DNA from: a bacterium
GTDB lineage: Bacteria; Patescibacteriota; CPR2; UBA1875; JAJYID01
Assembly: GCA_021794535.1 (NCBI GenBank)
Contig: JAJYQQ010000030.1
Location: forward strand, 1 to 55,122
Reading direction: 5' to 3'
Length of the DNA stretch: 55,122 bases
A program made the translations under genes and the position numbers. Shown in pieces: positions 31,420 to 39,605 of the stretch; position 1 is the stretch's first letter, and every line of letters starts with the position of its first letter. The notes under the pieces were generated by a model. It worked only from the letters and a program-made list of their open reading frames with translations, ran no database searches and was not told where the DNA came from.

Positions 31420-31451
31420 TTCATGAAAACTTCATCTTATTTCTTTATACT
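31420..31451 (+). promoter_or_regulatory. response-regulator box and leaderless promoter
   Basis: TTCAT-N6-TTCATCTT (31420-31438), an 11-bp-spaced direct repeat of OmpR/PhoB style, replaces a -35 box. Seven bases later is TATACT (31446-31451). Transcription should start at the ATG of the regulator gene at 31458. The same box precedes the secreted peptide gene at 33098. Confidence 0.65.
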
Positions 31452-31457
31452 GTAAAC

Positions 31458-32132
31458 ATGAAAGTTTTAATTGTAGAAGACAACGAAAAATTAGCTTCGG
31501 GGATAAAACGCGGGCTAGAACAAGAAGGTTATGCCGCCGACTATGTTTTGGATGGCGAAAGTGGCGAGCGGCGAATTGAACTCGGTATGCATGATTATGA
31601 TCTAGTGATTTTAGATATTATGCTTCCTAAAAAGGACGGGGTATCTGTCTGTAAGGATTGGCGCAAGGCCAATATTACAATTCCGGTTTTAATGCTCACC
31701 GCGAAAGATACGACCGAAGACAAAATTATTGGGCTTGATTCTGGCGCAGATGACTATTTAATAAAGCCGTTTTCATTTGATGAACTAACGGCTCGACTTC
31801 GCGCCTTATTGCGTCGTCCCAAAGAGGCTCTGCCGACCGAATTAAAAATTAAAAATATTATCTTAAACACAGCGACAAGAAAAGTAACTTGCGCCGGCAA
31901 AGAAATTCCGCTTACTCTCAAAGAATTTATGGTGTTAGAATATCTAATGCGGCATCCCAATCGGGTTATCACCCGCGATGAATTATATGACCATGCGTGG
32001 GATTTTGCCGCCAATGCTTTCAGTAACACGGTAGATGTGCATATAAAAAATTTACGCAGGAAGATAGACCATAATAATCATGAAAAATTATTGGAAACAA
32101 TTCGCGGGGTGGGCTACCGGCTTAAGATTTAA
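31458..32132 (+). CDS. OmpR/PhoB-family response regulator
   Basis: 224 residues. Receiver domain 1-120 with acidic pair E7/D8, phospho-acceptor D53 (LVILDIMLP), LTAKD and IKPF. The C-terminal winged helix is of OmpR type (LTLKEFMVLEYLMRHPNRVITRDELYDHAWD, then TVDVHIKNLRRKI, IRGVGYRL). It works with the overlapping histidine kinase. The promoter carries a direct repeat that probably binds this protein, so autoregulation is likely. The mRNA appears to be leaderless. Confidence 0.95.
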   Translation: MKVLIVEDNEKLASGIKRGLEQEGYAADYVLDGESGERRIELGMHDYDLVILDIMLPKKDGVSVCKDWRKANITIPVLMLTAKDTTEDKIIGLDSGADDYLIKPFSFDELTARLRALLRRPKEALPTELKIKNIILNTATRKVTCAGKEIPLTLKEFMVLEYLMRHPNRVITRDELYDHAWDFAANAFSNTVDVHIKNLRRKIDHNNHEKLLETIRGVGYRLKI

Positions 32133-33096
32133 TATATTTCAGCGGGCCCGTTTAAAGCTTACCGCTTTTTATCTCGGCATTATTGCCGTTATTTTAATTA
32201 TTTTCAGTTTGACATTTTTTTATTCTCTCAGCAAAAATATCCACGATAATTTTGAAGGTGATAATTCAAACGATCAGACACAAACATTGCTAATAACGAA
32301 AACAATAAATCAGCTACAAACAACCATATTTTTTGTAGACTTGATAATATTATTTGTCTCAAGTGGTCTAAGTTATTTTTTAGCGGGGAAAACGTTGAAG
32401 CCAATTCAACAGGCAATGGAAAAACAAAAACAATTTGCCGCTGACGCGTCGCACGAACTCCGAACGCCGCTTGCCGTTATGCAGACAAATTTAGAGGTAG
32501 CCTTGCGGGAAAAGGAATGGAATAAAGAAAAAGAACGCGCTCTTATTGTGAGTGCCATTGATGAAGTAAAATTGATGACAAAAATGACGCAAGACCTGCT
32601 CACGCTTTCAAGATTGGAAAGCAAACAAGAGGCTTACTCATTGAACAGAATAAACCTTACTCAAATAGCCGAGCAGGCAGTAAGAAAAATGCAAAATATT
32701 GCCATCAAAAATCAAATTCAACTCTCAACCGTATACTCCGAAGCCATATTTACCAAGGGAGACGCTGAAGCCGTACAACAACTCATAACCAACATCCTGA
32801 GCAATGCCATTAAATTTACTCCCGCGGGCGGTTCCGTTAATATAACTATTAGTTGCCATGATGCAAAAGCAATAATCCGCGTTCAAGATACGGGAATAGG
32901 AATAACCAAAGAAGACCTGCCACATGTATTCGAGCGTCTTTATCGTGCCGACAGGGCACGGGGACAAGGTGGCGGGACTGGTTTAGGATTATCTATTGCT
33001 CAAGAGATTGCGCGCAAACACAATGGCGCCATTACTATTGAAAGTGAAATAGGAAAAGGGACGCTGGTCACCATTGTTTTTCAAGCCGCATCCTAG
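32080..33096 (+). CDS. sensor histidine kinase
   Basis: 338 residues. Two membrane helices (about 27-49 and 83-101) frame a short extracytoplasmic loop of about 30 residues, so the sensor is small. The H-box is ADASHELRTPLAVM with H125, then N-box (NILSNAIKFTP), G1 DTGIGI and G2 GTGLGLSIAQEIA. The predicted start overlaps the regulator by 53 bases in another frame and has no clear ribosome binding site, so a slightly later start cannot be excluded. Partner of the regulator at 31458. Confidence 0.93.
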   Translation: MKNYWKQFAGWATGLRFNIFQRARLKLTAFYLGIIAVILIIFSLTFFYSLSKNIHDNFEGDNSNDQTQTLLITKTINQLQTTIFFVDLIILFVSSGLSYFLAGKTLKPIQQAMEKQKQFAADASHELRTPLAVMQTNLEVALREKEWNKEKERALIVSAIDEVKLMTKMTQDLLTLSRLESKQEAYSLNRINLTQIAEQAVRKMQNIAIKNQIQLSTVYSEAIFTKGDAEAVQQLITNILSNAIKFTPAGGSVNITISCHDAKAIIRVQDTGIGITKEDLPHVFERLYRADRARGQGGGTGLGLSIAQEIARKHNGAITIESEIGKGTLVTIVFQAAS

Positions 33097-33097
33097 C

Positions 33098-33129
33098 TTC
33101 ATATTGATTTCATCTTCCTCGTATACAAT
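33098..33129 (+). promoter_or_regulatory. promoter with the same response-regulator box
   Basis: TTCAT (33098-33102), six bases, TTCATCTT (33109-33116), seven bases, TACAAT (33124-33129). Spacing is identical to the box at 31420-31451 although the N6 and N7 bases differ, which points to a shared regulator. Confidence 0.65.
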
Positions 33130-33190
33130 GGAGATAGTTCAAGAAGGTCGACTTGAATGGAGAGTAATAACAACTAAATAGGAGATCATT

Positions 33191-33463
33191 ATGAAATGGA
33201 ATAAGAAATCAGCGTCTATGCTTGCGGTACTATCTCTATTGCTTGGTGGCGTTGGCGTGATGGGATCGGGCATAGTGAATGCTCAGCAAAATCCTGCCCC
33301 AACTTCAACTGCGCAGGTTCAAAGACAATCTGCGGCAGTTGCGGCACAGGAAAAAGGCACTGAAACAAAAGACGGCATTGAAGCTAATGAAAATCTTCCC
33401 GGTGGCGGACACCAAGACCAGAATGGTGTCAATGTTGTTCATCAATTTGAGGGTGTAGAATAA
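33191..33463 (+). CDS. small secreted protein, 90 aa
   Basis: The N-terminus is a signal peptide: KWNKK, a hydrophobic core (ASMLAVLSLLLGGVGVMG) and a likely cleavage after VNA (residue 31). The mature part is Gln-, Ala- and Glu-rich and ends with ENLPGGGHQDQNGVNVVHQFEGVE, a low-complexity tail without Cys. Ribosome binding site TAGGAG. It lies behind the kinase gene but has its own promoter with the regulator's box, so it is probably the output of the two-component system. Function unknown. Confidence 0.8.
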   Translation: MKWNKKSASMLAVLSLLLGGVGVMGSGIVNAQQNPAPTSTAQVQRQSAAVAAQEKGTETKDGIEANENLPGGGHQDQNGVNVVHQFEGVE

Positions 33464-33480
33464 TTTTTATCCTTCATCTT

Positions 33481-33512
33481 AGAAAACACCTGCGCTAGCG
33501 TGGGTGTTTTCT
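33481..33512 (+). terminator. rho-independent terminator of secreted protein gene
   Basis: AGAAAACACC pairs with GGTGTTTTCT, with an inner CGCTAGCG, followed by a pyrimidine-rich tail. Confidence 0.8.
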
Positions 33513-33579
33513 GTTTGTAACCCCTCACGCCTTAAGATTGCTAAAGAAGTCCCCAAAACGCACCCTGGCGACGGTTAGA

Positions 33580-33690
33580 AGACTAGAGTCTAAGCATGTT
33601 CTGGCTTGGCCAAAATCTAACATTCTAGCGTAAAATCGGATTCCGGACAGGCCAGAATGACACTCTAAAAAATTTTCAACAGGTTTTCTC
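33580..33690. repeat. degenerate dispersed repeat
   Basis: Contains TTCTGGCTTGGCCA, GGCCAGAATGACACTC and TTTTCAACAGG, which match parts of the 4591-4718 element in the same order. Confidence 0.55.
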
Positions 33691-33706
33691 GTTTTCGAAA
33701 TTATTC

Positions 33707-34513
33707 TTAAAATTTAGTCGGGTCAATTTGGAAAGCCTTCTGTTTTTGATCATCGGCATTTTTTTGGTCACCCAATTTTTCATAAATTTTCGCAGCCAGG
33801 ATGTAAGCGTCACGATACCTTGAATTTTCCCTTCGTAAAGCCAAAGTGTCAGAAAGAGCAAGAGCCAGATAATTATTTGCATAATACTCGTTTGCAGCTT
33901 CAAGTTTAAGAAATAGGGGGTTTTGGCCGGCTTTGTATTCTTTAAAGTATTTATCCAGGCCATACAGATTGCATTCTTTTGCCTCTTCGAAGTCATTTTC
34001 TGATTTTTTGAAATCATTTAGATAAACAAATGAGGCATAACAGTTAGCTGAATCTGAATCAAGCTGAGTGAGCTGCCTTAGATAATCTTCAGCCACTCCC
34101 CTATCGCCTTTTTTGAGCTCAACAAGAACTAATCCTTTTAACGAGTCTGGATTTGAAGTTTTATTTTCTGCTTTCGTAAAAGCATTTTCCGCATCTATGG
34201 TCTTGTTTTCATCTAAATACAAATTGCCAAGTTTATTCAAAATTTGCACCTCTCCCCTACCCACCATAATCCGTTCTGCCAGATCGTTTCTGTTGATAGA
34301 AATGTATAGATCGGCAAGGGGTATAATATTTTCAGTTCTGGGATGCAGGGCGACAGACTTTTCGAGATCAAGAATCTCCTCCTGTTTGTCCGATGTTTCA
34401 CGTGAAACGTTTAAGTAATAATTGGCTCTTTGACTTGCCCAAATAAAATATCCCACTCCCAGACCGGTAACCAAAACAACTAAAACGATAATAATGAATT
34501 TTTTCTTTTTCAT
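33707..34513 (-). CDS. membrane-anchored TPR protein
   Basis: 268 residues from ATG 34513; the frame is open for 74 more codons, but that part is translated intergenic repeat (FWLAQNPNRKKLDSGQARMT) and not protein. An N-terminal signal anchor (KKKKFIIIVLVVLVTGLGVGYFIW) is followed by tetratricopeptide helices (EEILDLEKSVALHPRTENII, ILNKLGNLYLDENKTIDAENAF, ALALSDTLALRRENSRYRDA, KIYEKLGDQKNADDQKQKAF). It would face the outside of the membrane. TPRs mediate protein contacts; the partner is unknown. A parS-like site lies within its coding region. Confidence 0.85.
   Translation of the reverse strand: MKKKKFIIIVLVVLVTGLGVGYFIWASQRANYYLNVSRETSDKQEEILDLEKSVALHPRTENIIPLADLYISINRNDLAERIMVGRGEVQILNKLGNLYLDENKTIDAENAFTKAENKTSNPDSLKGLVLVELKKGDRGVAEDYLRQLTQLDSDSANCYASFVYLNDFKKSENDFEEAKECNLYGLDKYFKEYKAGQNPLFLKLEAANEYYANNYLALALSDTLALRRENSRYRDAYILAAKIYEKLGDQKNADDQKQKAFQIDPTKF
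34394..34409. promoter_or_regulatory. parS-like site 1 (inside TPR gene)
   Basis: TGTTTCACGTGAAACG differs at one position from the ParB-binding consensus TGTTTCACGTGAAACA. It is in the coding region, as is common for parS. Confidence 0.8.
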
Positions 34514-34544
34514 AACTACAGAAATTATAGCATCCTTGCCCCAG

Positions 34545-34610
34545 CCTGTCATTCTGGCTTGTCCAGAATCTAACTTTTTTCTATTTGGATTCTGGGCAAG
34601 CCAGAATGAC
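34545..34610. repeat. dispersed GTCATTCTGG palindrome
   Basis: GTCATTCTGGCTTGTCCAGA on the left pairs with TCTGGGCAAGCCAGAATGAC on the right, with an intervening AT stretch. Same family as 4619, 11141, 42100 and 48972. Confidence 0.8.
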
Positions 34611-34639
34611 ACTTCTAAAATAGGTAATAAAAGCGAATA

Positions 34640-34778
34640 AGGTGTGCATAATTGTGGATTTGTGCTTGACGATATTTTTTTAGCTCCTATTTTAGGCACA
34701 AATATCGGAGAAATAGGGAAATTCCACTTTTCCACAACAACTCTAAATTATCAGGTTTTTATTGTTTCACGTGGAACA
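34640..34778. promoter_or_regulatory. parS-like site 2 and DnaA-box-like 9-mers; possible origin-proximal region
   Basis: The second parS-like site, TGTTTCACGTGGAACA, is at 34763-34778. A DnaA consensus 9-mer (TTATGCACA on the minus strand) is at 34643-34651, and near matches are TTTTCCACA at 34728-34736 and AAATCCACA on the minus strand near 34653. The segment is AT-rich with ATTTTTTTA. The parS call is strong. An actual origin is only a possibility. Confidence 0.55.
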
Positions 34779-34780
34779 AT

Positions 34781-37141
34781 TTAAGCAGAAATAACTTTTT
34801 TGACCCTTTGGGTTTTTTCTAAAAATTCTTTTTGGCTATCGGTCAACTTCTCTTTTGTTATAAATTCATCGATTTCCTTGCCGATAGACATACCTTGTTT
34901 TGTTTTTTGAGCGCGAATTTCATTGACTAGCTTCAAAACGGCATCAAATGCCTTATTTCCGCCCGGATTATATAAACTTTCATCCTTGTTCGGCCATTTT
35001 GATAAGTGAATACTCTTCTCCCCTTCAAATTTTTTAAAGTAAGTTTGGTATATTTCCTCGGTTATAAAGGGTAAAATAGGGGCATACAGTTTTAAAATTG
35101 AACTCAAAATCTCAGAAACAGTGCTCAGGGCGGCATTTTTACTCTTTTCGTTTCCACCATAAACCCTATATTTAATAAATTCCAGGTAATAATCGCAGAA
35201 ATTATTCCAGAAAAAGTCATCTATTTCATTCCTAGCCTTAGAATATTCATAGTTGTCGAAATGTTTTTCGCAAGTTCCGATTGTGCTCATTAAGCTATCA
35301 TGAATCCATTTATCGGCATCTTCAAGCTCATCTTTATTTGGTTTGATAATTTTCTCATTTTCCAGAAACCCTATGACGAACCGTGAAGCATTCCAGAGCT
35401 TATTTACAGTTTTCTTGCCTTTCTTAACCTCTTCCTCATTCCAGCGCATATTACCGCCCAAAGCCGCGCCGGTTGCCCAGTATCGTAGCGCATCTGCGCC
35501 GTACTGCTTAACTATTTTCTGTGGCTCTACATAGTTTTTCAGCCTTTTTGATATTTTGCGGCCGCGCTCATCCAGACCATGCCCGGATATCATAACGTCG
35601 GAAAAAGGCAGCGAATCGTGATGATAATGTGATTTTACTACCGTATAGAAAAGCCATGTTCTGATAATTTCAAAGGCCTGGGGCCTCAGGGTGGCGGGAT
35701 AGAGCTTTTTCTGCAGTTTTTCGCCCTCAACGAGCTTTGCCCCGATCAAGGGCGTGAGAGAAGAAGTCATCCAGGTGTCCATCACATCTTCTTCACCCTT
35801 AAACTCACTGCCCTTACACTTTGGGCAGTCTTCTTTTGGTTTATCAACGGTTGGGTCAACGGGCAGATCATTTTCATTCGGAAGAAGCACTTCCCCGCAT
35901 TTTTGGCAATACCAGGCAGGAAAGGGCACGCCGTAATAACGCTGCCTGGAGATGCACCAGTCCCATTTTAGCCCGTTTACCCAGCTATCATAGTTCTGCT
36001 TCATATGTTCCGGGTGCCAATTCAACTCTTTTCCCTTTTGCAAAAGATTTCTTTTCTCATTCAGAATATCAATGAACCAATTTTCGGTCATGATATATTC
36101 GACATCAGTTCCGCATCTTTCGTGAGTAAAGGTCACATTTTCTCTATCTTCAACCTTTTCTAAAGCACCTTCTTTTTCCAGATCCTGCACAATCTTCTCT
36201 CTGGCATCACAAATTTTTAAACCCTTATATTTACCGGCTTTTTCATTAAATCTGCCGTTTATATCCAAAATGTGTGTTGGCTTCACATCCGGATGCTCCG
36301 CCAGCCACTTGATGTCATCATGCCCTCCGAAAGAACAATAATAAACCGCGCCGGTTCCCATTTTCATATCCACGCTGTCATCGCCGTAAATGTATACTTT
36401 TTTCTTTGTCAGGGGTAAAATCGCCTTTTGGCCGATTAGATGCTCATATCTTTTGTCCTTTGGGTTTACAGATATTCCCATGCACGCCGGCAAAAGCTCC
36501 GGCCTCGTGGTTGCAAAAACAAGTTCTTTTTCAGTAGGAACTTTGGCTTTGATAAAGTAAAATTTGCTTTTTCTCTCTTCGGCTTCAAGGTCGGCCTGCG
36601 AAATAGCTGTCTGGCAGCGCGTGCACCATAAAACGGGCGCTTCTTTTCTATAAATTTTTTTCTTATTATAAAGATCCAGGAACGACCACTGAGAGATTTT
36701 CTGGCAATGCTCGTTAATGGTGCTGTAAGTTTTGGTCCAATCGACCGAAATGCCCAGCGACCGCCATAGATCCTTGTAGTTTTTCGCGCCAATTTTGGTT
36801 TCCTCAAGGCATTTTTTGACAAAATCTTTACGGCTGATCTTTGACTTATCGATATTGTACTTCTGCTCAACATATCTTTCTGTGGGCAAACCGTTGTCAT
36901 CAAAGCCCATCGGGTAATAAACGTTGAAACCGCGCATTCTTTTATATCTGACTATAAACTCGGCCTGGGAATAGCTCATTATGTGGCCGGCATGCAAATG
37001 CTCTGCTGATACGTAGGGCGGGGGAGTATCTACGGAAAAAATTGGCTTTTCTGATTTCTCGTCAAATCTATAGATGCTTTCCTTATCCCAAAAGCTTCGC
37101 CAATGTTCCTCTCTTGTCTCGAAATCATATTGATTATTCAT
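34781..37141 (-). CDS. valS: valyl-tRNA synthetase
   Basis: 786 residues from ATG 37141, chosen by GAAAGG and by the family N-terminus (YDFETREEHWRSFWDKE); the frame is open upstream through the T-box. The class I HIGH motif appears as HAGHIMSYSQAEFIV and KMSKS as GRKISKRLKNYVEP. The editing domain has the expected FATTRPELLPA, and a zinc-ribbon-like CQKCGEVLLP...CPKCKG is present. At 786 residues it is short for ValRS: there is no long C-terminal coiled coil of the E. coli type. Regulated by the T-box leader. Confidence 0.96.
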   Translation of the reverse strand: MNNQYDFETREEHWRSFWDKESIYRFDEKSEKPIFSVDTPPPYVSAEHLHAGHIMSYSQAEFIVRYKRMRGFNVYYPMGFDDNGLPTERYVEQKYNIDKSKISRKDFVKKCLEETKIGAKNYKDLWRSLGISVDWTKTYSTINEHCQKISQWSFLDLYNKKKIYRKEAPVLWCTRCQTAISQADLEAEERKSKFYFIKAKVPTEKELVFATTRPELLPACMGISVNPKDKRYEHLIGQKAILPLTKKKVYIYGDDSVDMKMGTGAVYYCSFGGHDDIKWLAEHPDVKPTHILDINGRFNEKAGKYKGLKICDAREKIVQDLEKEGALEKVEDRENVTFTHERCGTDVEYIMTENWFIDILNEKRNLLQKGKELNWHPEHMKQNYDSWVNGLKWDWCISRQRYYGVPFPAWYCQKCGEVLLPNENDLPVDPTVDKPKEDCPKCKGSEFKGEEDVMDTWMTSSLTPLIGAKLVEGEKLQKKLYPATLRPQAFEIIRTWLFYTVVKSHYHHDSLPFSDVMISGHGLDERGRKISKRLKNYVEPQKIVKQYGADALRYWATGAALGGNMRWNEEEVKKGKKTVNKLWNASRFVIGFLENEKIIKPNKDELEDADKWIHDSLMSTIGTCEKHFDNYEYSKARNEIDDFFWNNFCDYYLEFIKYRVYGGNEKSKNAALSTVSEILSSILKLYAPILPFITEEIYQTYFKKFEGEKSIHLSKWPNKDESLYNPGGNKAFDAVLKLVNEIRAQKTKQGMSIGKEIDEFITKEKLTDSQKEFLEKTQRVKKVISA

Positions 37142-37409
37142 TTTTGCCTTTCTTAAAATAAAAACACGCTTCCTGGGGACCCAAAAATATTTGGACGGTA
37201 CCACCCCAATTCCACGTGGCGCTTCATTTCTAGCTTAACGGAGCTTCCCGGCAGGCTCTAATCTTAGGTAATTAGGAATTTGGTTGATTAGCGAATCAGG
37301 CACATTAATCGATATTGTTTACAATCTCATACCCTGGTTAACTACCCTAATTTCTTCCTGCAGCTTGCGGGGCGACATTAATCCCCGCTCAAACGCTTTT
37401 GTAAATTGC
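37142..37409 (-). promoter_or_regulatory. T-box leader of valS
   Basis: The minus-strand leader contains AATTGGGGTGGTACCGTCC (37211-37193), very close to the T-box consensus AGGGTGGTACCGCG that pairs with the uncharged tRNA 3' end. It overlaps a terminator: TGGGG and CACG pair with CCCCA and CGTG before GTTTTTATTTT (down to about 37155). About 180 bases of upstream structure (such as GCGGGG/CCCCGC at 37388-37366) leave room for stem I. Specificity for tRNA-Val is inferred from the gene; I could not fix the specifier codon. Confidence 0.8.
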
Positions 37410-37415
37410 AAGGAT

Positions 37416-37444
37416 ATAATATATTAATTTCCAATATAAGTCAA
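37416..37444 (-). promoter_or_regulatory. promoter of the T-box-valS unit
   Basis: Minus strand TTGACT (37444-37439), 17 bases, TATTAT (37421-37416), which puts the leader start near 37409. Confidence 0.8.
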
Positions 37445-37447
37445 AAA

Positions 37448-37484
37448 ATAAGGGGGCGCGAAAGCTTATCGCTCTCGCGCCCCA
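37448..37484 (-). terminator. rho-independent terminator after radical SAM gene
   Basis: On the minus strand GGGGCGCGAGAGC pairs with GCTTTCGCGCCCC around GATAA, followed by TTATTTTTT. A very stable stem that separates this gene from valS. Confidence 0.92.
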
Positions 37485-37513
37485 GGTTTTGTGATTTTCA
37501 AATCCGTAGATTC

Positions 37514-39016
37514 CTACCCTCCGACTATTCGTCGGGTAACGCTGCTGAAATGTACGCCGCAGATGGCCAGTTCCACTGCTTCTGAAAAGGCCCTTGGCTT
37601 AGTAGTTATTGTTTTGGCCAGAAGCCACCAATACCTAAACCCGTCCTTCGAAAGCCCAATTCTGACTGAGCTCAGTAGGAATGCCCTCAATTCACTCCCG
37701 TTGACTTTTTTCCCGCCCCGCTTGACTGTTGGTTTATAATGCTTCAGGAACACATGGATTCGCTTGTAGTATCCCCTTGAACCATATATTGTTGTTAGCA
37801 ATTGGTAATAGCCGTTCAGAAGCACCTCCTTGTCCATCTTAGGTATAAAGGTGAGGGCATTTGAGTTTTCACCGGTTGTTTTTGCAAGCAGCCTCTCCTC
37901 ACTTCTAAGCCGTTTTTCCAGATCGGTTTTGGGTAAAACCGAGAGCAGACCGACCATAGCAATTGATACACCCATCTTCTGAATGAACTCAATCTGCCGT
38001 TCGAAAATCGTTTCGTCGTCGCTATCAAAACCGACGATGTGGCCGGACATAACCATCATGCCGTGGGCCTGGATTTTATGTACGGCTTCGACCAGATCGA
38101 CTTTGACGTTCTGGCCCTTGTTGCACTCTTTGAGCGCATCGGTTGAAGGCGTTTCGAGGCCCAGAAACACCTTGTGGAAGTTGGCAGCGCTCATGCCCGC
38201 CATCAGCTCTTCATCGGCGGCCAGTTTGATGCTCGCCTCCGTGAAGAATTTAAACGGATATTGCCTCTGCTTTTGCCAAGCTTCCAGGATCGGTAATAGA
38301 GACTTGACCTTGCGCTTATTGCCGATAAAGTTATCATCGACAATAAAGATTGATCCCCTGTAGCCGGTGTCATACAGAAGGTCTAGCTCATGGATAAACT
38401 GTTCATTTCCCTTCACCCTTGGTTTCTGCCCGAACATAATCCGGATATCGCAAAATTCGCATTTGTGCGGACAGCCTCGTGAATACTGCACCGACATGGA
38501 TGAATAGTACTTGAACTTATCCCTCAGGAGATCCCAGTGGGGGGGCGGGGTTATGCAAAGGTCGGGCTTTGCCTCTGTTTCGTACCTGTGTTTAGCTACT
38601 CCCTCCTCAAAATCCTGGATGAAAGAAGGCAGCGTAACTTCAGCTTCACCCAAAACAAAGTGATGAACTCCCTCAGTCTCTTCCTCTTGCAAGGTAAACA
38701 GAGGGCCTCCGGCGACGATCTTGAGACTTTCATACTTTTGGCATTTCTCGATGATCTCCAGCACAGATTTTTCCTGGATGATCATGGCGCTGACAAAAAT
38801 CATATCAGCCCATGCCAGATCCTCCTCGCTTAGCCTTTCTATGTTGAGGTCGACCAGCTTTTGTTGCCAGTCAGGTCTCAACTCCCTCAAAATGCCAGCT
38901 ACCGTTAGGGACGGCAAAGGCGGTAATGACGCTTTTTTGCCCGCGAAAGCGATAGCCTTCTTTAAGCTCCAAAACGTCTCTTCCGGTATCTTGGGGTATA
39001 CATGAAGTATATTCAA
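37514..39016 (-). CDS. B12-binding/radical SAM protein with DUF4070-type C-terminus
   Basis: 500 residues. An N-terminal cobalamin-binding-like Rossmann domain (residues 1-150, LTVAGILRELRPDWQQKLVD, KIVAGGPLFT, FVLGEAEVTLPSF) precedes the radical SAM barrel with cluster motif RGCPHKCEFCDI (CxxxCxxC). Next come FIVDDNFIGNKRKV and FLGLETPSTDALKECNKGQN, and a DUF4070-like C-terminal part (IPKMDKEVLLNGYYQLLTTIY). Such enzymes methylate or rearrange unactivated carbons. The substrate is unknown and no cobalamin genes are nearby. Monocistronic, with its own promoter and terminator, and GC-richer than its neighbours, so acquisition by transfer is plausible. Confidence 0.9.
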   Translation of the reverse strand: MNILHVYPKIPEETFWSLKKAIAFAGKKASLPPLPSLTVAGILRELRPDWQQKLVDLNIERLSEEDLAWADMIFVSAMIIQEKSVLEIIEKCQKYESLKIVAGGPLFTLQEEETEGVHHFVLGEAEVTLPSFIQDFEEGVAKHRYETEAKPDLCITPPPHWDLLRDKFKYYSSMSVQYSRGCPHKCEFCDIRIMFGQKPRVKGNEQFIHELDLLYDTGYRGSIFIVDDNFIGNKRKVKSLLPILEAWQKQRQYPFKFFTEASIKLAADEELMAGMSAANFHKVFLGLETPSTDALKECNKGQNVKVDLVEAVHKIQAHGMMVMSGHIVGFDSDDETIFERQIEFIQKMGVSIAMVGLLSVLPKTDLEKRLRSEERLLAKTTGENSNALTFIPKMDKEVLLNGYYQLLTTIYGSRGYYKRIHVFLKHYKPTVKRGGKKVNGSELRAFLLSSVRIGLSKDGFRYWWLLAKTITTKPRAFSEAVELAICGVHFSSVTRRIVGG

Positions 39017-39079
39017 CGTAGTCTCCTTTAACTGGGTTGTAAAAGTTCACTAGGAAATAGCTCAGCAAAAAGCCTTCCA

Positions 39080-39138
39080 ATGATAACGCACGCAAGAGGA
39101 ATGTCAAGCTTGCAAAAAAATAGCTATTGTGGTATGAT
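39080..39138. promoter_or_regulatory. divergent promoter pair
   Basis: Leftward: TTGACA (39107-39102), 16 bases, TATCAT (39085-39080) for the radical SAM gene. Rightward: TTGCAA (39110-39115), 17 bases, TATGAT (39133-39138) for the 100-aa gene. The two -35 boxes nearly touch, so expression may be linked. Confidence 0.7.
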
Positions 39139-39207
39139 AAATATCAGTAATTCAAAGAGCGCATGTTCTTTGAAGCGCTCTTTGGAAAAATCGAGGAAAG
39201 GTCAGAG

Positions 39208-39510
39208 ATGAATGATAACATCAAAACGATGCCTGCGGTCGCTTTTGCCCTCTGGTTTTCGAAGAAAATCAGAAACCGAAGAGAAGAAGCTCAGGTTTAC
39301 AAGCTCTTCGGGGAAAACTTTCCGGGCATAGATGCACACCGGAGTTTTTCAGAAATCCTGCGCCTGAATGGGCTGGCCAAAGCAGTTAACTCGATCTATG
39401 CGGAAAGCAGTTACCATGGCTTCCTTGAAACACTTGAGGATATTCAGGCATCACCAGAGTTTCACACAACTGCTCACAGAGAAGGTGTAATCTACAACTC
39501 CGAGTTCTAG
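39208..39510 (+). CDS. hypothetical protein, 100 aa
   Basis: Start at ATG 39208 behind GAGGAAAGG; the frame extends 15 codons upstream without support. The product is small, basic and mostly helical (AVAFALWFSKKIRNRREEAQ, HRSFSEILRLNGLAKAVNSI), ending in FHTTAHREGVIYNSEF. No family recognised. It has a promoter and a strong terminator of its own and balanced base composition. Confidence 0.7.
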   Translation: MNDNIKTMPAVAFALWFSKKIRNRREEAQVYKLFGENFPGIDAHRSFSEILRLNGLAKAVNSIYAESSYHGFLETLEDIQASPEFHTTAHREGVIYNSEF

Positions 39511-39574
39511 GAAGGCGGTTGTATCAAGTGGAGAAAATACATTTGATTTCCTGAATGATAAGCGGCTTCCAATG

Positions 39575-39605
39575 GCCGCGGCGCTTTTGGCGCCGCGGCT
39601 TTTTT
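39575..39605 (+). terminator. rho-independent terminator
   Basis: GCCGCGGCGC and GCGCCGCGGC form a perfect 10-bp stem with a TTTTG loop and six T. The tsaD stop codon lies in the T-run. Confidence 0.92.

Noticed and set aside
34514-34735. N-terminal extension of the TPR protein
   Set aside because: The extra 74 codons translate an intergenic palindrome and lie before a convincing signal anchor starting at ATG 34513.
37142-37204. N-terminal extension of ValRS
   Set aside because: The open frame runs through the T-box sequence; the first GTG is part of GGTGGTACC. GAAAGG places the start at 37141.
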